This document shows positions 17,063 to 25,493 of a stretch of DNA of 64,000 bases, piece by piece. The stretch is taken from assembly GCA_041752315.1 (NCBI GenBank), contig JBGSHJ010000025.1, positions 114,202 to 178,201 on the forward strand. Reading direction: 5' to 3'. The stretch comes from SYFY01 sp041752315 (GTDB lineage: Bacteria > Pseudomonadota > Gammaproteobacteria > Pseudomonadales > Azotimanducaceae). The position numbers were made by a program, and so were the translations under genes. How positions within the stretch are numbered: the stretch's first letter is position 1; each line of letters begins with the position of its first letter. The notes under the pieces were generated by a model. It was not told where the DNA came from and did no database searches. It worked only from the letters and a program-made list of their open reading frames with translations.

Positions 17063-18388
17063 ATGTCTGCCGACGCACCTACGCATGACAAGAACACGAT
17101 GCGCTGTCCTGTACACATTGCCGATGTCGATCTGTTCGGACCGGGCGCACAGGAACATTGGTACGAGGCTTATCCAATCCTCCACCAGGAAGCTCCCGTG
17201 CATCGAATCCCCGGCGAGGGTTATGCGCCAGGGACGGATGGCTTCATCCTGAGCAAGTACGAGGATATCGCCCTGGTGGTGCGCGATCCCGTACGTTTTC
17301 CGCCGACGCTGTTTGTCACGCTCGATACGCTCAAGGCACAAGGTGTGTCGATGAAGGACACGACCTATGTAAACGCCATGATGGTATCCATGGCGTCATT
17401 GCGACCGAACAATGAACTGTGGCGAACACATCGTCAGGAGCTCACCGACCCGTGGGTCGGGCCAGGTGCCAGTCGACACGAGGTGATGATCCGCAAGGCG
17501 ACGCACGAACTGATCGACCGCTGGATCGACAAGGGTGAAGTGGAATTCATTTCCGAGTTTGCCCGCCCACTGCCGCAGATGGTCATGGCCAATGTGCTTG
17601 GATTTCCCTATTCGGATATCCCGCTGCTGGCGAACTGGGGTAGTGCACAGGTGGCAGCCTTTGTGTATGGCAAGGGCCATCGCAATCTGCTGAACGAGCA
17701 GCAGGCAAAGGAGCAGGCATCGGCGCTGCAGGATTTCCAGAACTATGTCGCCTGGCACATCATCGAACGCCGCAAGTCACCCCGCGACGACATGATCACG
17801 TTCCTTACCCAGGTGGAGTACTCACCACTCAAACGCAAGCTTACGGATGCAGAGGTGAACGGGATCGTCTACGCCATGATGATCGGTGGCCTGGAAACGA
17901 CGCAGTACGCGCTCGAAGAGCAGGCGCAACTGCTATGTGACAACCCTGATGTATGGACAACGATCAACGACGATCGTACGAAGCTGCGGGGCTTCACCGA
18001 AGAATGCATGCGTTTGCGCTCTCCCACGCAGGGTCTGTCCACGCGCATCACGAGCCAGGATGAGGTTTTCCAGGGTGTCCACGTCCCCAAAGGTTCGATG
18101 CTGCACCTGCGTTGGGCCGCCGGGAACGTTGATCCGGAGGAGTGGGAATGCCCGTTTGACCTCAATGTCGATCGCAAGGCAGTGACGAGGCATCTGGTGT
18201 TTTCCCAGGGTCCGCGTGTCTGCCCCGGCGCGCATATTTCCCGACTGGAGCAGATCATTGCCTGGGAGGCGTTGCTCGACAGGATCGAGGGGCTCGAATA
18301 TGCACCAGGCAACAAGTTCCTGCACCAGCCAGGCATCATGCTTGGCACGCTGGAACTGAATCTGAAATTCAGGAAGCGAACGCTTTAG
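17063..18388 (+). CDS. Cytochrome P450
   Basis: 441-residue soluble P450. Start ATG 17063 is chosen because GGAGAG lies about 8 bases upstream. The I-helix reads MIGGLETT, ExxR is ECMR, and the haem loop is FSQGPRVCPG with ligand Cys387. It differs from the three minus-strand homologues in the I-helix and in the haem-loop phenylalanine region, so it belongs to another subfamily. It is followed 24 bases later by a SnoaL-like protein, which suggests a two-gene unit. Electron donor may be either ferredoxin nearby. Confidence 0.94.
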   Translation: MSADAPTHDKNTMRCPVHIADVDLFGPGAQEHWYEAYPILHQEAPVHRIPGEGYAPGTDGFILSKYEDIALVVRDPVRFPPTLFVTLDTLKAQGVSMKDTTYVNAMMVSMASLRPNNELWRTHRQELTDPWVGPGASRHEVMIRKATHELIDRWIDKGEVEFISEFARPLPQMVMANVLGFPYSDIPLLANWGSAQVAAFVYGKGHRNLLNEQQAKEQASALQDFQNYVAWHIIERRKSPRDDMITFLTQVEYSPLKRKLTDAEVNGIVYAMMIGGLETTQYALEEQAQLLCDNPDVWTTINDDRTKLRGFTEECMRLRSPTQGLSTRITSQDEVFQGVHVPKGSMLHLRWAAGNVDPEEWECPFDLNVDRKAVTRHLVFSQGPRVCPGAHISRLEQIIAWEALLDRIEGLEYAPGNKFLHQPGIMLGTLELNLKFRKRTL

Positions 18389-18412
18389 ACAGCTACAGAC
18401 GGGAGTCCAGGC

Positions 18413-18919
18413 ATGAGTATTGAATCCTTCACACCGGAAGAAATCCGGGCGCTCAAGCGTTTGCTTGAAGTCGAGGCGATCCGCAAGGTCAAGAACCTGT
18501 ATTCGCATTACATGGACAGTGGTCGCATCGATGACCTGGCCGACATCTTCACCGAAAACGCGTTATGTGAATTCGGGCCTGAATACGGCAACTGGTCAGG
18601 TCGCGAAACGATTCGTGCCAACTACAAGGGGGTTTTTGCGGGTCCGGACGCGGTGGTGTTCTCGGCGATGCATCACACGGGCAATCACCTGGTCGAATTG
18701 ACCAGTGATACCACGGCTGTGGGACGCACCTACCTCATCGACGTCATGAACACGACACCTGCCGACAAGATGCCGATCGTCTGGTTTGGCATCTACGATG
18801 AAGCTTATGAAAAGGTGGCTGGCAAGTGGCTGATCTCGCGATGCAGCCTTCAGTTCATGTGGCCGAAGCGAATGACTACCGAGAGTTTTGTAGCCGGTAA
18901 CTTCCAGGTTTCAAGATGA
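18413..18919 (+). CDS. SnoaL-like / NTF2-fold protein
   Basis: 168-residue soluble protein of the SnoaL_4-type alpha+beta barrel superfamily: an N-terminal helix (IRKVKNLYSHYMDSGR), the DIFTENALCEFG strand, and the SAMHHTGNHLVEL core are characteristic. Members act as small isomerases, cyclases, dehydratases or dioxygenase subunits on polyketide, steroid or aromatic substrates. It directly follows a P450, so it could act on a hydroxylated intermediate. The specific reaction cannot be read from sequence. Confidence 0.82.
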   Translation: MSIESFTPEEIRALKRLLEVEAIRKVKNLYSHYMDSGRIDDLADIFTENALCEFGPEYGNWSGRETIRANYKGVFAGPDAVVFSAMHHTGNHLVELTSDTTAVGRTYLIDVMNTTPADKMPIVWFGIYDEAYEKVAGKWLISRCSLQFMWPKRMTTESFVAGNFQVSR

Positions 18920-18938
18920 TCGTTGCCGGGCCAGTCGT

Positions 18939-20423
18939 TCAGACTGACCGGGTGTAGGCGTAATACTCGAGGCCTGTGTCGTCAAACGATGCAGTGCCAT
19001 CCCCCGTCCTCTCGATGACAAATACGTCAGGACGTTGCAGTGCGCCTGCGGGCAACCGACCGTCATCATGGAGTGCGGTGTAGTCGGCTTCGTCGAGATC
19101 GACAGACGCTTCCGCAAGTGCCGCCCGGAATCGAATTTTCTCCGCCGCCGCTTCCCAGCCCGGCACCAGGCGCATGGGAATGATTTCTGCTGCATCACCG
19201 CTTCCATAGCCCACCGTCAGAATACTGGAGTGATCCAGCTTCAACCGTTGGGCAGCGGCCTCTTCGAGGCCGGCCGCAATCCACGCGGGCAGCGATGCGG
19301 TATACAGGTTGCCAACGTGCTTCATTTCGCTGGCGCCCAGTTGCAGCTTGCTGGTGATGTCTGCATGCCAGTTTGGCATGTTGCGCAGTGTGCGCAGCGC
19401 CTGTGTGGCTGAAGGATAGAGTTCTTCGGTCACCTGGCCGCTTTTGACAAGATCGTACACGTAAGGTTGCTGGACCAGTTCGATCTGGAGCAGTTTTGCG
19501 TCAACTCCGGAGAGGAGGGCGATCTTGTCCAGTTCGGCCCGATCTTCGGCATCCCCGACTGCCAGAACGTAGAGCAGCATCATCGCCAGGCCCGTTTCGG
19601 CCATGCGCTGATACGGGCGATGCAGAAAGACGGCCAGCATGTCGCGCAGGAATTTTCGACCAGAGCCTTCAAGCTTGCTCACCAGATGCGCGGTTGCTGC
19701 AAGCACCTCGTCGATATAACAGGTGGTGGAGTACTTTCCGTTGAAGAGCGGGAAGTCCCTTGGCCGCTGGAACGGGGAGTTGGTCTGTGACGTGAAGCGC
19801 GAGAAGGGCTTGCGAAAATCCGGGCCGCGATAGTCGGACGAAGAACCGGATGCCTTCAGTTCAATGGTCAGCAGTGCCGGATTGGCCTCCATCAGCATGG
19901 CCACTGCGCCAGCACCCTGCGTCGGCTCACCGCTGGTGCCACGCTGGTATTCGGCGATGTCTGCGCAGACCACGATCGCCTGCTGACCTTCACCATCCAG
20001 GGCGAGGTAGCGCGCGGCTGCCTTCATCGCATAGACACCGCCCAGACAGGCATGCTTGAACTCGGGGACCTCGCAGTTGCGACTGAGAAGGGGGGCGCCC
20101 CGGGAGATCAGCACCTCATTCACCATTCCCTTGATGATGACGGCACCTGCCGAATTGTCGGTACTGGATTCGGTACCAAAAGCAAGATAGCCGATCCGGG
20201 CAGGATCGATTTGGTAGTTGTCGATCAGGCGAAGAACAGCCGTTGCGGCCATGGTGTAGGCATTTTCGTTCGGACCGGGAAGCCTGTAACTGGTACCCAC
20301 GACACTTCCGACCTTGTCCCAACTGTCGTTGTTCCATCGGCACCAGGACTCGAGATTTACCCGATAAGGCGGAAGATAGGCGGCCAGGCCACTGATGCCG
20401 ATACTCAAGTGTCTATTGCTCAC
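18939..20423 (-). CDS. Hydroxymethylglutaryl-CoA synthase family protein
   Basis: 494-residue thiolase-fold enzyme that condenses acetyl-CoA with acetoacetyl-CoA to HMG-CoA. The catalytic triad is visible: Glu85 in FGTESSTD, the acyl-carrying Cys126 in FKHACLGG, and His268 in FLHRPYQRM. The QGAGAVAML, GNLYTASLP and GYGSGDAAE motifs are also typical. It is longer than usual bacterial MvaS (near 390) owing to a C-terminal extension of unknown role. Start is GTG 20423. A type I IPP isomerase lies upstream on the same strand but behind a terminator, so the two are separate transcripts. A mevalonate route is likely; a beta-branching role in polyketide synthesis is possible but no PKS is in the window. 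Confidence 0.9.
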   Translation of the reverse strand: MSNRHLSIGISGLAAYLPPYRVNLESWCRWNNDSWDKVGSVVGTSYRLPGPNENAYTMAATAVLRLIDNYQIDPARIGYLAFGTESSTDNSAGAVIIKGMVNEVLISRGAPLLSRNCEVPEFKHACLGGVYAMKAAARYLALDGEGQQAIVVCADIAEYQRGTSGEPTQGAGAVAMLMEANPALLTIELKASGSSSDYRGPDFRKPFSRFTSQTNSPFQRPRDFPLFNGKYSTTCYIDEVLAATAHLVSKLEGSGRKFLRDMLAVFLHRPYQRMAETGLAMMLLYVLAVGDAEDRAELDKIALLSGVDAKLLQIELVQQPYVYDLVKSGQVTEELYPSATQALRTLRNMPNWHADITSKLQLGASEMKHVGNLYTASLPAWIAAGLEEAAAQRLKLDHSSILTVGYGSGDAAEIIPMRLVPGWEAAAEKIRFRAALAEASVDLDEADYTALHDDGRLPAGALQRPDVFVIERTGDGTASFDDTGLEYYAYTRSV

Positions 20424-20488
20424 TTTTCCATTTCCATTTGGTCAATAGCCGCTGCTGCTGCATTGCGCCCAGTCACAAGACAAGCCCT

Positions 20489-20513
20489 GAAAAAAAAGCC
20501 CTGGAGCGGGCTG
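20489..20513 (-). terminator. Intrinsic terminator downstream of the IPP isomerase
   Basis: On the minus strand a short stem AGCCC/GGGCT with a six-base loop is followed at once by eight T residues. It lies about 100 bases after the isomerase stop codon and before the HMG-CoA synthase gene. Confidence 0.7.
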
Positions 20514-20614
20514 CGTGAAGGTGCCCATGAAGGGGTGAAGGATACGCTGTCTACCCCTTGCGCTGCCACCCGCCACAATCGACCAGGTCACGCCTGTTGT
20601 GGTCTGCAACACAC

Positions 20615-21217
20615 TCAGCAAGGTCTGCCAGGCGTCGGTGAACGCAGGCGATGCGCGTGGTCCCTTTGCAAGGCTTGCCATTCAAGCCTGAACCAGGGTG
20701 TGAATGATCCTGGTGCGTTGGCGAGCTCGCGTTCGAGGACCTCAGTGGAGGCCCATCGCCACGCTGCAATTTCTTCCGGGTGGGCACTGGGCTCCTGATC
20801 GGTGAAGCCAATATAGACTGAGCATAGTTCATGCTCGGAGCCTGCGTCGCCAAAGCGTGCCTGGTACTCGAACTTGTAGATGAACGACAACGTGGTCTCG
20901 AGAGAAAGTTCCTCTGCCAGCCGGCGACCGATCGCAACCTCCATGCTTTCACCGACACGAGGGTGGGAACAGCAGCTGTTTGACCAGTACCCCGGCCACA
21001 ACCGTTTGCCAAGCGCTCGTTGCTGGAGCAGCAGTTCGCCCCGTGAGTTGAAAATGAAGAGCGAAAAAGCCCGATGCAGGATGCCGCCCGCATCGTGGCA
21101 GCGAGCCTTGTCGAGATGCCCGACCGGATTGTCGGCGCTGTCGACCAGAATCAGCAGATCGGCGTCCGATGAAACAGGCGTAACGGGATCTCTGGAGGGC
21201 TTGGCACTCCACTGCAT
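20615..21217 (-). CDS. idi: Isopentenyl-diphosphate delta-isomerase type I
   Basis: Nudix-fold metal-dependent isomerase of 200 residues that interconverts IPP and DMAPP, needed to start isoprenoid chains. Recognisable motifs are HRAFSLFIFN, the catalytic cysteine in WSNSCCSHP, the Nudix-like RRLAEELSLE, the SEHE metal/catalytic glutamate region and HPEEIAAWRW. ATG 21217 is taken as start; a GTG six codons upstream is possible. The gene ends before an intrinsic terminator. In bacteria with only the MEP pathway idi is optional, whereas with the mevalonate route it is essential; together with the nearby HMG-CoA synthase this favours the latter. Confidence 0.95.
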   Translation of the reverse strand: MQWSAKPSRDPVTPVSSDADLLILVDSADNPVGHLDKARCHDAGGILHRAFSLFIFNSRGELLLQQRALGKRLWPGYWSNSCCSHPRVGESMEVAIGRRLAEELSLETTLSFIYKFEYQARFGDAGSEHELCSVYIGFTDQEPSAHPEEIAAWRWASTEVLERELANAPGSFTPWFRLEWQALQRDHAHRLRSPTPGRPC

Positions 21218-21301
21218 GGTGTTCTCTTGCTCCACTCCTGCTTCACAGGGACGAGATGGGCGGGGACGCGGAGTGCTTTATAGCGGCTTCGGTGGGTCAT
21301 G

Positions 21302-22147
21302 TCAGCCTTTTGGTTTCAACCGGATCGTCCCCGCCGGTCCGGTTCCAGCGCTTCCGGGCGTGCCGCCATGGATAACGTCCGTCGTGTGTACTGGTTCCGC
21401 GCAGGGGATCCTGGATTGTTCAGCGTCTCCCTGTTCAGCCTCGAGTTCCAGCAGACACTCCTTCAGCTGCCTGATTGCCGCGTCGAGTTCCATGTTGGCC
21501 CGGTGCGTGCTCAGGCGGTGTGTCCAGTATTCCCGGGGCTTGAACAGCAGCACCCCAACCAGCCGCAACGGATTGCGGCGCCCGAAACGCGCCGTCCACA
21601 GCGTCAGCCGGTTGGTCCAGGCAAGGGCGCGGGCGTCGATCAACGCGCAAACCATGAGGATGGGTGTGTTGGCTCGCGCCATCGTTCGGGCCAGCGTTGC
21701 GCCGATGCGATCAACTCCCATGCATTGGTGTTTCATGGCCAGACGACGACGTGTACTGGTTTCCGGTGCAGTCGGTGTACTGAGAAGGGCTGCATGGTTC
21801 CGACGGCCAAGGCGATGCAGCGCGGTGTCAAATCGCTCGAGCGACTCAGCATCCACGATCCGTGTCGGCATGATGGCTTCTCCGGGGCGTGAGAGTTTCT
21901 GCAGACTCAACACGGTTTCCCAGCACATCAGCAGGTCGCAGCCTTGTGCCACCATCGCCTCGGCTGCACTTTCTGCAGCGTCTGGAGTGTCCTTGATCAA
22001 TTGCAGGTCCAGCCGGGCAAGGCCGGGCAGGCTGGCCATGCGATCTGCGACCTTGCGACGGGTGACCAGCACACCGGGCCGTTTGGCGCGGAACAGCATG
22101 CTGGCGATGGTGTACATCGAGTTGTCGTGCACAGGAACCTCTGACAT
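21302..22147 (-). CDS. Conserved-looking protein of unknown function (281 aa)
   Basis: I do not recognise this protein. It is soluble-looking, Arg- and Ala-rich, with no signal peptide. A central segment with moderate hydrophobicity (TPILMVCALIDARALAW, about 160-176) is followed by a basic stretch (RLTLWTARFGRRNPLRL). A Glu-rich predicted helix (about 215-240, LKECLLELEAEQ) and a Gly/Pro-rich tail end it. Start ATG 22147. It is divergent from the response regulator and downstream of nothing obvious, 66 bases or more from idi. The open frame is long and codon use resembles neighbours, so it is probably a real gene. Confidence 0.6.
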   Translation of the reverse strand: MSEVPVHDNSMYTIASMLFRAKRPGVLVTRRKVADRMASLPGLARLDLQLIKDTPDAAESAAEAMVAQGCDLLMCWETVLSLQKLSRPGEAIMPTRIVDAESLERFDTALHRLGRRNHAALLSTPTAPETSTRRRLAMKHQCMGVDRIGATLARTMARANTPILMVCALIDARALAWTNRLTLWTARFGRRNPLRLVGVLLFKPREYWTHRLSTHRANMELDAAIRQLKECLLELEAEQGDAEQSRIPCAEPVHTTDVIHGGTPGSAGTGPAGTIRLKPKG

Positions 22148-22324
22148 CGTTCATCCCGCAGAACATGTTAATCGGTCGCTGACCCGCCAGCCGTGCGAGA
22201 ATGCCTACACGAACGGGGTGAAACGGGTGGAAAACGTCCGTCAATGTCTGCTGGCGTGAGCGCGCCTTGAGTGGCAGAGGCAATGCTCCAGGGACTGACG
22301 GGGACACAAGGGGGAGACCAATCT

Positions 22325-22690
22325 GTGAGTGCCATATTGCTGGTGGATGATGATCGGCAGGTGCTGGATGTTCTGAGCGAGATGCTCCGACTTGAAGGGC
22401 ACAGCGTAGTGACTGCGGAAAACGGAGTGCTGGCATTGGAAAAAATGCGGCAGAAGGTGTTTGATCTGGTGATTGCGGACATGATCATGCCCGAGAAGGA
22501 AGGGCTCGAGACGATCTCGGACATTCGCAGGCAGTACGCCGCGCTTCCCATAATCGCCATTTCCGGCAGTGGCAGGATCGGGCCGGAGGACTATCTGGAT
22601 GCGGCGCGCCGTATGGGTGCCAACGCGACGCTGGCCAAGCCGTTTGCGCGCAAGGAATTCATCAACACCGTGACCGCCCTGCTGTCGTGA
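22325..22690 (+). CDS. Single-domain response regulator (CheY-like)
   Basis: 121-residue receiver domain without an output domain. The acidic pocket Asp8/Asp9, phosphoacceptor Asp52 (VIADMIMPEKEG), Ser80 (IAISGSG) and Lys105 (LAKPF) are all in place, so it should be phosphorylated by a histidine kinase encoded elsewhere. The start is GTG 22325, with GGGGGAG 7 bases upstream; longer starts at 22271 lack this. Its stop overlaps the next gene as GTGA, so the two are coupled. It may signal by protein contact, as CheY or SpoIIE-type partners do. Confidence 0.93.
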   Translation: MSAILLVDDDRQVLDVLSEMLRLEGHSVVTAENGVLALEKMRQKVFDLVIADMIMPEKEGLETISDIRRQYAALPIIAISGSGRIGPEDYLDAARRMGANATLAKPFARKEFINTVTALLS

Positions 22691-23442
22691 TCGGACTGCG
22701 TCCTGATGCGGATCTCTCCGCCGAATTTGCGGTGCTGGTGACCAATCCGGAGGCGACCGAACTGGCGGTTGCCGGGCTGGTCAATCGTGTCATCCATCCT
22801 GCGGAAGACCTGTCGGGTCTGACGGAAGACCTGCACGCGCTGCTCCCACCGGCCGGTGAAACCGCCTGGCTTCATCTTGGAACCCTGGGTTTTCAGGGGG
22901 ATGAACGTGGTCTGGTGGATCTCGACAACAGTTGTGTAGTCAGGGTATTGGCACGCCGCCGAGGTCTGCCGATCACGCTGGCCATCGTGTTGATCGAAGT
23001 CGCCCGTCGGCAGGGCCTGGATGCCTGGGGACTCAACGCTCCCGGGCACTTTCTCGCCTGTGTTGATCAGCAGGTGGTGGATCCGGTCCAGATGATGACG
23101 TTGCCGATGGCGGCCTCGGCCCAGCGTGCTACCGCAACAGACATCGCGCTGCGAATGCTCAACAACGTCAAGCACGCCTGTCTCTCCCGGTCGCAGCCGC
23201 ATTCCGCCCTGACAGTGCTGGAACACCAACGCGCGATAGCGCGGGCGGTGGGAGACACGGATATGGAAGGCGGGTTGCGGCTGGAAACCGGCAATTGCTG
23301 GTATGCACTCAACCTGCCGGAACTGGCGCTGGAAGAATACACTGCCTGCGAATCCAGCGCGGCAGAAGGATCACAGCTGGCCCGCGCGGCCAGTGCACGG
23401 ATACAGCTTCTGAAACGCCTGCCGAAGCCGACCCTGCACTAA
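22687..23442 (+). CDS. SirB1 family transglutaminase-like/TPR protein
   Basis: 251-residue cytosolic protein. The region RRGLPITLAIVLIEVARRQG with NAPGHFLACVD (about 98-130) is the transglutaminase-like core of the SirB1 family, and the C-terminal part forms helical tetratricopeptide-like repeats. Function of the family is not settled; it often neighbours regulators or prmC-type genes. The GTG start overlaps the response regulator stop by four bases, so the pair is one operon. A multi-hairpin array follows immediately downstream. Confidence 0.88.
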   Translation: MIGLRPDADLSAEFAVLVTNPEATELAVAGLVNRVIHPAEDLSGLTEDLHALLPPAGETAWLHLGTLGFQGDERGLVDLDNSCVVRVLARRRGLPITLAIVLIEVARRQGLDAWGLNAPGHFLACVDQQVVDPVQMMTLPMAASAQRATATDIALRMLNNVKHACLSRSQPHSALTVLEHQRAIARAVGDTDMEGGLRLETGNCWYALNLPELALEEYTACESSAAEGSQLARAASARIQLLKRLPKPTLH

Positions 23443-23447
23443 GGTAA

Positions 23448-23582
23448 TTCTGATCAATTCGCTCCTGCGAATTGATCAGAACGGAACACTGCGTGTTCCT
23501 CTCATTTTCCTTGCGTTTCACGCAGGGAAAATGGTGGTGCATCCCTGCACCACGCAGGAAGGTCTGATTTACCAGACCTTCC
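23448..23582. repeat. Array of five consecutive hairpins
   Basis: Between two convergent genes lie five back-to-back inverted repeats: a perfect 15-bp stem with 4-base loop (23448-23481); a perfect 7-bp stem (23483-23499); a 14-bp stem with one G-T pair (23503-23533); a perfect 8-bp stem (23534-23553); and a perfect 10-bp stem (23557-23582). The motif CACGCAGG occurs twice (23519-23526, 23551-23558). There is no T-tract. It may be a degenerate mobile element of the REP/MITE type, a strong bidirectional stop, or a structured RNA. Confidence 0.93.
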
Positions 23583-23642
23583 CTAATCCGCACCCTGGAT
23601 GAACCGTCCTGAATGTACAGGGCCAGAAGACTGCGTGGCTGG

Positions 23643-25493
23643 TCAGCTCATGTCGGCATAAGGATTGGGTATGTTCAGCTGCACCGGCTGACCAAAACCG
23701 GGAATGGTGATCAAACTGGAATCGAACTGCAGATCCGAGCCATCGATGACCCCTTCACCAAACTGGTAGATGGCCGAATTTTCGCCGTTGCAGGCGCTTT
23801 CATCGTAGGCCTTCGCTGCTGCTGTCACGTCGCTGTTGCGGGCTGCCCACTCGCTCATTGCAGAAGTGCCCCAGCGCTGCTCCAGCATGGACATGGTGCG
23901 CTGGGGCGAGAGGAAAAATCCCGTTGCGTTGTTGCCGCCAAAACCTTTCGAATTGACAAAGGCGCCCACGTAGGTGTCAACCTCGGCATGTACATGGTCA
24001 AAGGAAAAACGCAGGTTTGCCGTATGTACGTCGGCAGCGAGATGGTCGATGGTGGTAATGCCCGGGACAATGCCGTATTGCCACTGTCCCAGGATGGCTG
24101 CCAACTGGTCGCCTCCGGCGGGAGCCATGGTATGACCCACGTAAGCCTTGACGGCACCAACCAGCCAGTCCTGCATGCCAAATTGCCCGGCCAGGGTGCT
24201 CAGGATGTGAGATTCTGTGACCCGATTCTGAGGGGTGCTGGTGCCGTGCGCCTGCATGTAGGTCCGGGTGTGCAGCGCCTGTTCGCCAATGATGCTGCGT
24301 GCCACTCCCAGCGCCTTGGCGACGGTCAGATAGTTGCCTACGCCAGGCCCGGAGATGGATTTTTTGTAACCATCGGCGTTGACAAAGACATCGGCGGCGC
24401 TGCCGAGGATCCTTGCACCCAGTTGCAGTGCCAGTGCATCGTCCATCAGCACCACGTAGACACTGCCTTCGGCGACCGTGAACCCGCAATTGTCGGAGAA
24501 GGGCCGGCATGCACGTCGGTTGTCACAGGTATTGCTGCCATCCAGTGCCATCAGCGCGTCGTCTTCCGCCAGCGCACCCATGGTGCGGTAACCTTCGATG
24601 ACGTCGGCGAGCACGGGTGCCTCTGAATTGCCGACAAAAACGATGCGTTTGTCGCCTCGGCGGATGTCGTCGATGCCCTGTTTCACGTTGTACAGGAATG
24701 TTGCGCAGGCGCCGATGATGCCAGCGGTCCCACCTACCGAGCCAAGCACGTAGGCGTTCACAAAGTCGCCAGGCATCTCCGAGAGGCCAAATGAACAGTG
24801 TTTTGAGGATGGCCGTTTGCCGAGCATCGGGTTCTGCAACAAGCCGCCGTACGCTTCAGGGTTCAGTTGCCCCATCGCACTGCCAGAGTACACCGCGATC
24901 TGGTCGCCACTGACATGAGCCTTCAGCGTTGCGAGGCTGATGCCGGTGGATTGCAGGGCATCCGATGCACCGTACACCGCCAGCTGCAGGCCACGAGGAT
25001 GGCTGCGCGACTGGTAGGTATTGCCGGGATCGAATCCGGTTGGCAACTGGCCCGCGCTGGATACCTTTGACACCCGCGCATCGGGGAACAGGATCTCGGT
25101 GGGTGCAGAACAGGTGACCTCGACGTTACGTGCATCAATTTCCGCGATTCGCCACGACGGCGGAATCTGCTCGGGCAGCTGTCGCCGTGGCAGGCGGAAT
25201 ACCAAAGCCTGACCCGGCCCTGCCGAGACCGTGGCCGCACTCTGGCAATAGACCTTGTCCACATCAAAGTTCTCGATGCGACGCACCAGTGTGTGCGCGT
25301 CGATCCAGGCGCGTACTGCCGGATCATCCGGGTTGCCGGTGACACCCATCATGCTTGCCAGGGCGCGATAGGTTTGTGCGCGCGGACCTTCATCGAGTGC
25401 GTTGATGACCAGTCGCCGGTAGGCGTGATCAAACGAAATACGGCCGGCAGCGTTTGCGCCACCCATGCCAACGATAACCGGGAGTGCTGTCAC
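23643..25493 (-). CDS. Beta-ketoacyl synthase-like protein
   Basis: 616-residue thiolase-fold condensing enzyme. The nucleophile Cys263 lies in GIIGACATFLYN, the first histidine in QAHGTSTPQNR and the second in KAYVGHTMAPAGG, so the Cys-His-His triad of decarboxylating ketosynthases is complete. At over 600 residues it is much longer than FabB/FabF (about 410); the additional length is N-terminal (about 1-160) and C-terminal, with no other recognisable domain. The start GTG 25493 overlaps the thiolase stop by four bases (GTGA), so both are made together. Probable role is carbon-carbon bond formation on an unusual acyl chain, possibly using the malonyl-type product of the fused carboxylase nearby. 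Confidence 0.88.
   Translation of the reverse strand: MTALPVIVGMGGANAAGRISFDHAYRRLVINALDEGPRAQTYRALASMMGVTGNPDDPAVRAWIDAHTLVRRIENFDVDKVYCQSAATVSAGPGQALVFRLPRRQLPEQIPPSWRIAEIDARNVEVTCSAPTEILFPDARVSKVSSAGQLPTGFDPGNTYQSRSHPRGLQLAVYGASDALQSTGISLATLKAHVSGDQIAVYSGSAMGQLNPEAYGGLLQNPMLGKRPSSKHCSFGLSEMPGDFVNAYVLGSVGGTAGIIGACATFLYNVKQGIDDIRRGDKRIVFVGNSEAPVLADVIEGYRTMGALAEDDALMALDGSNTCDNRRACRPFSDNCGFTVAEGSVYVVLMDDALALQLGARILGSAADVFVNADGYKKSISGPGVGNYLTVAKALGVARSIIGEQALHTRTYMQAHGTSTPQNRVTESHILSTLAGQFGMQDWLVGAVKAYVGHTMAPAGGDQLAAILGQWQYGIVPGITTIDHLAADVHTANLRFSFDHVHAEVDTYVGAFVNSKGFGGNNATGFFLSPQRTMSMLEQRWGTSAMSEWAARNSDVTAAAKAYDESACNGENSAIYQFGEGVIDGSDLQFDSSLITIPGFGQPVQLNIPNPYADMS

Noticed and set aside
23448..23582. 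Ordinary bidirectional terminator
   Set aside because: Five stems without any T-tract exceed what a terminator needs; kept as a separate finding.
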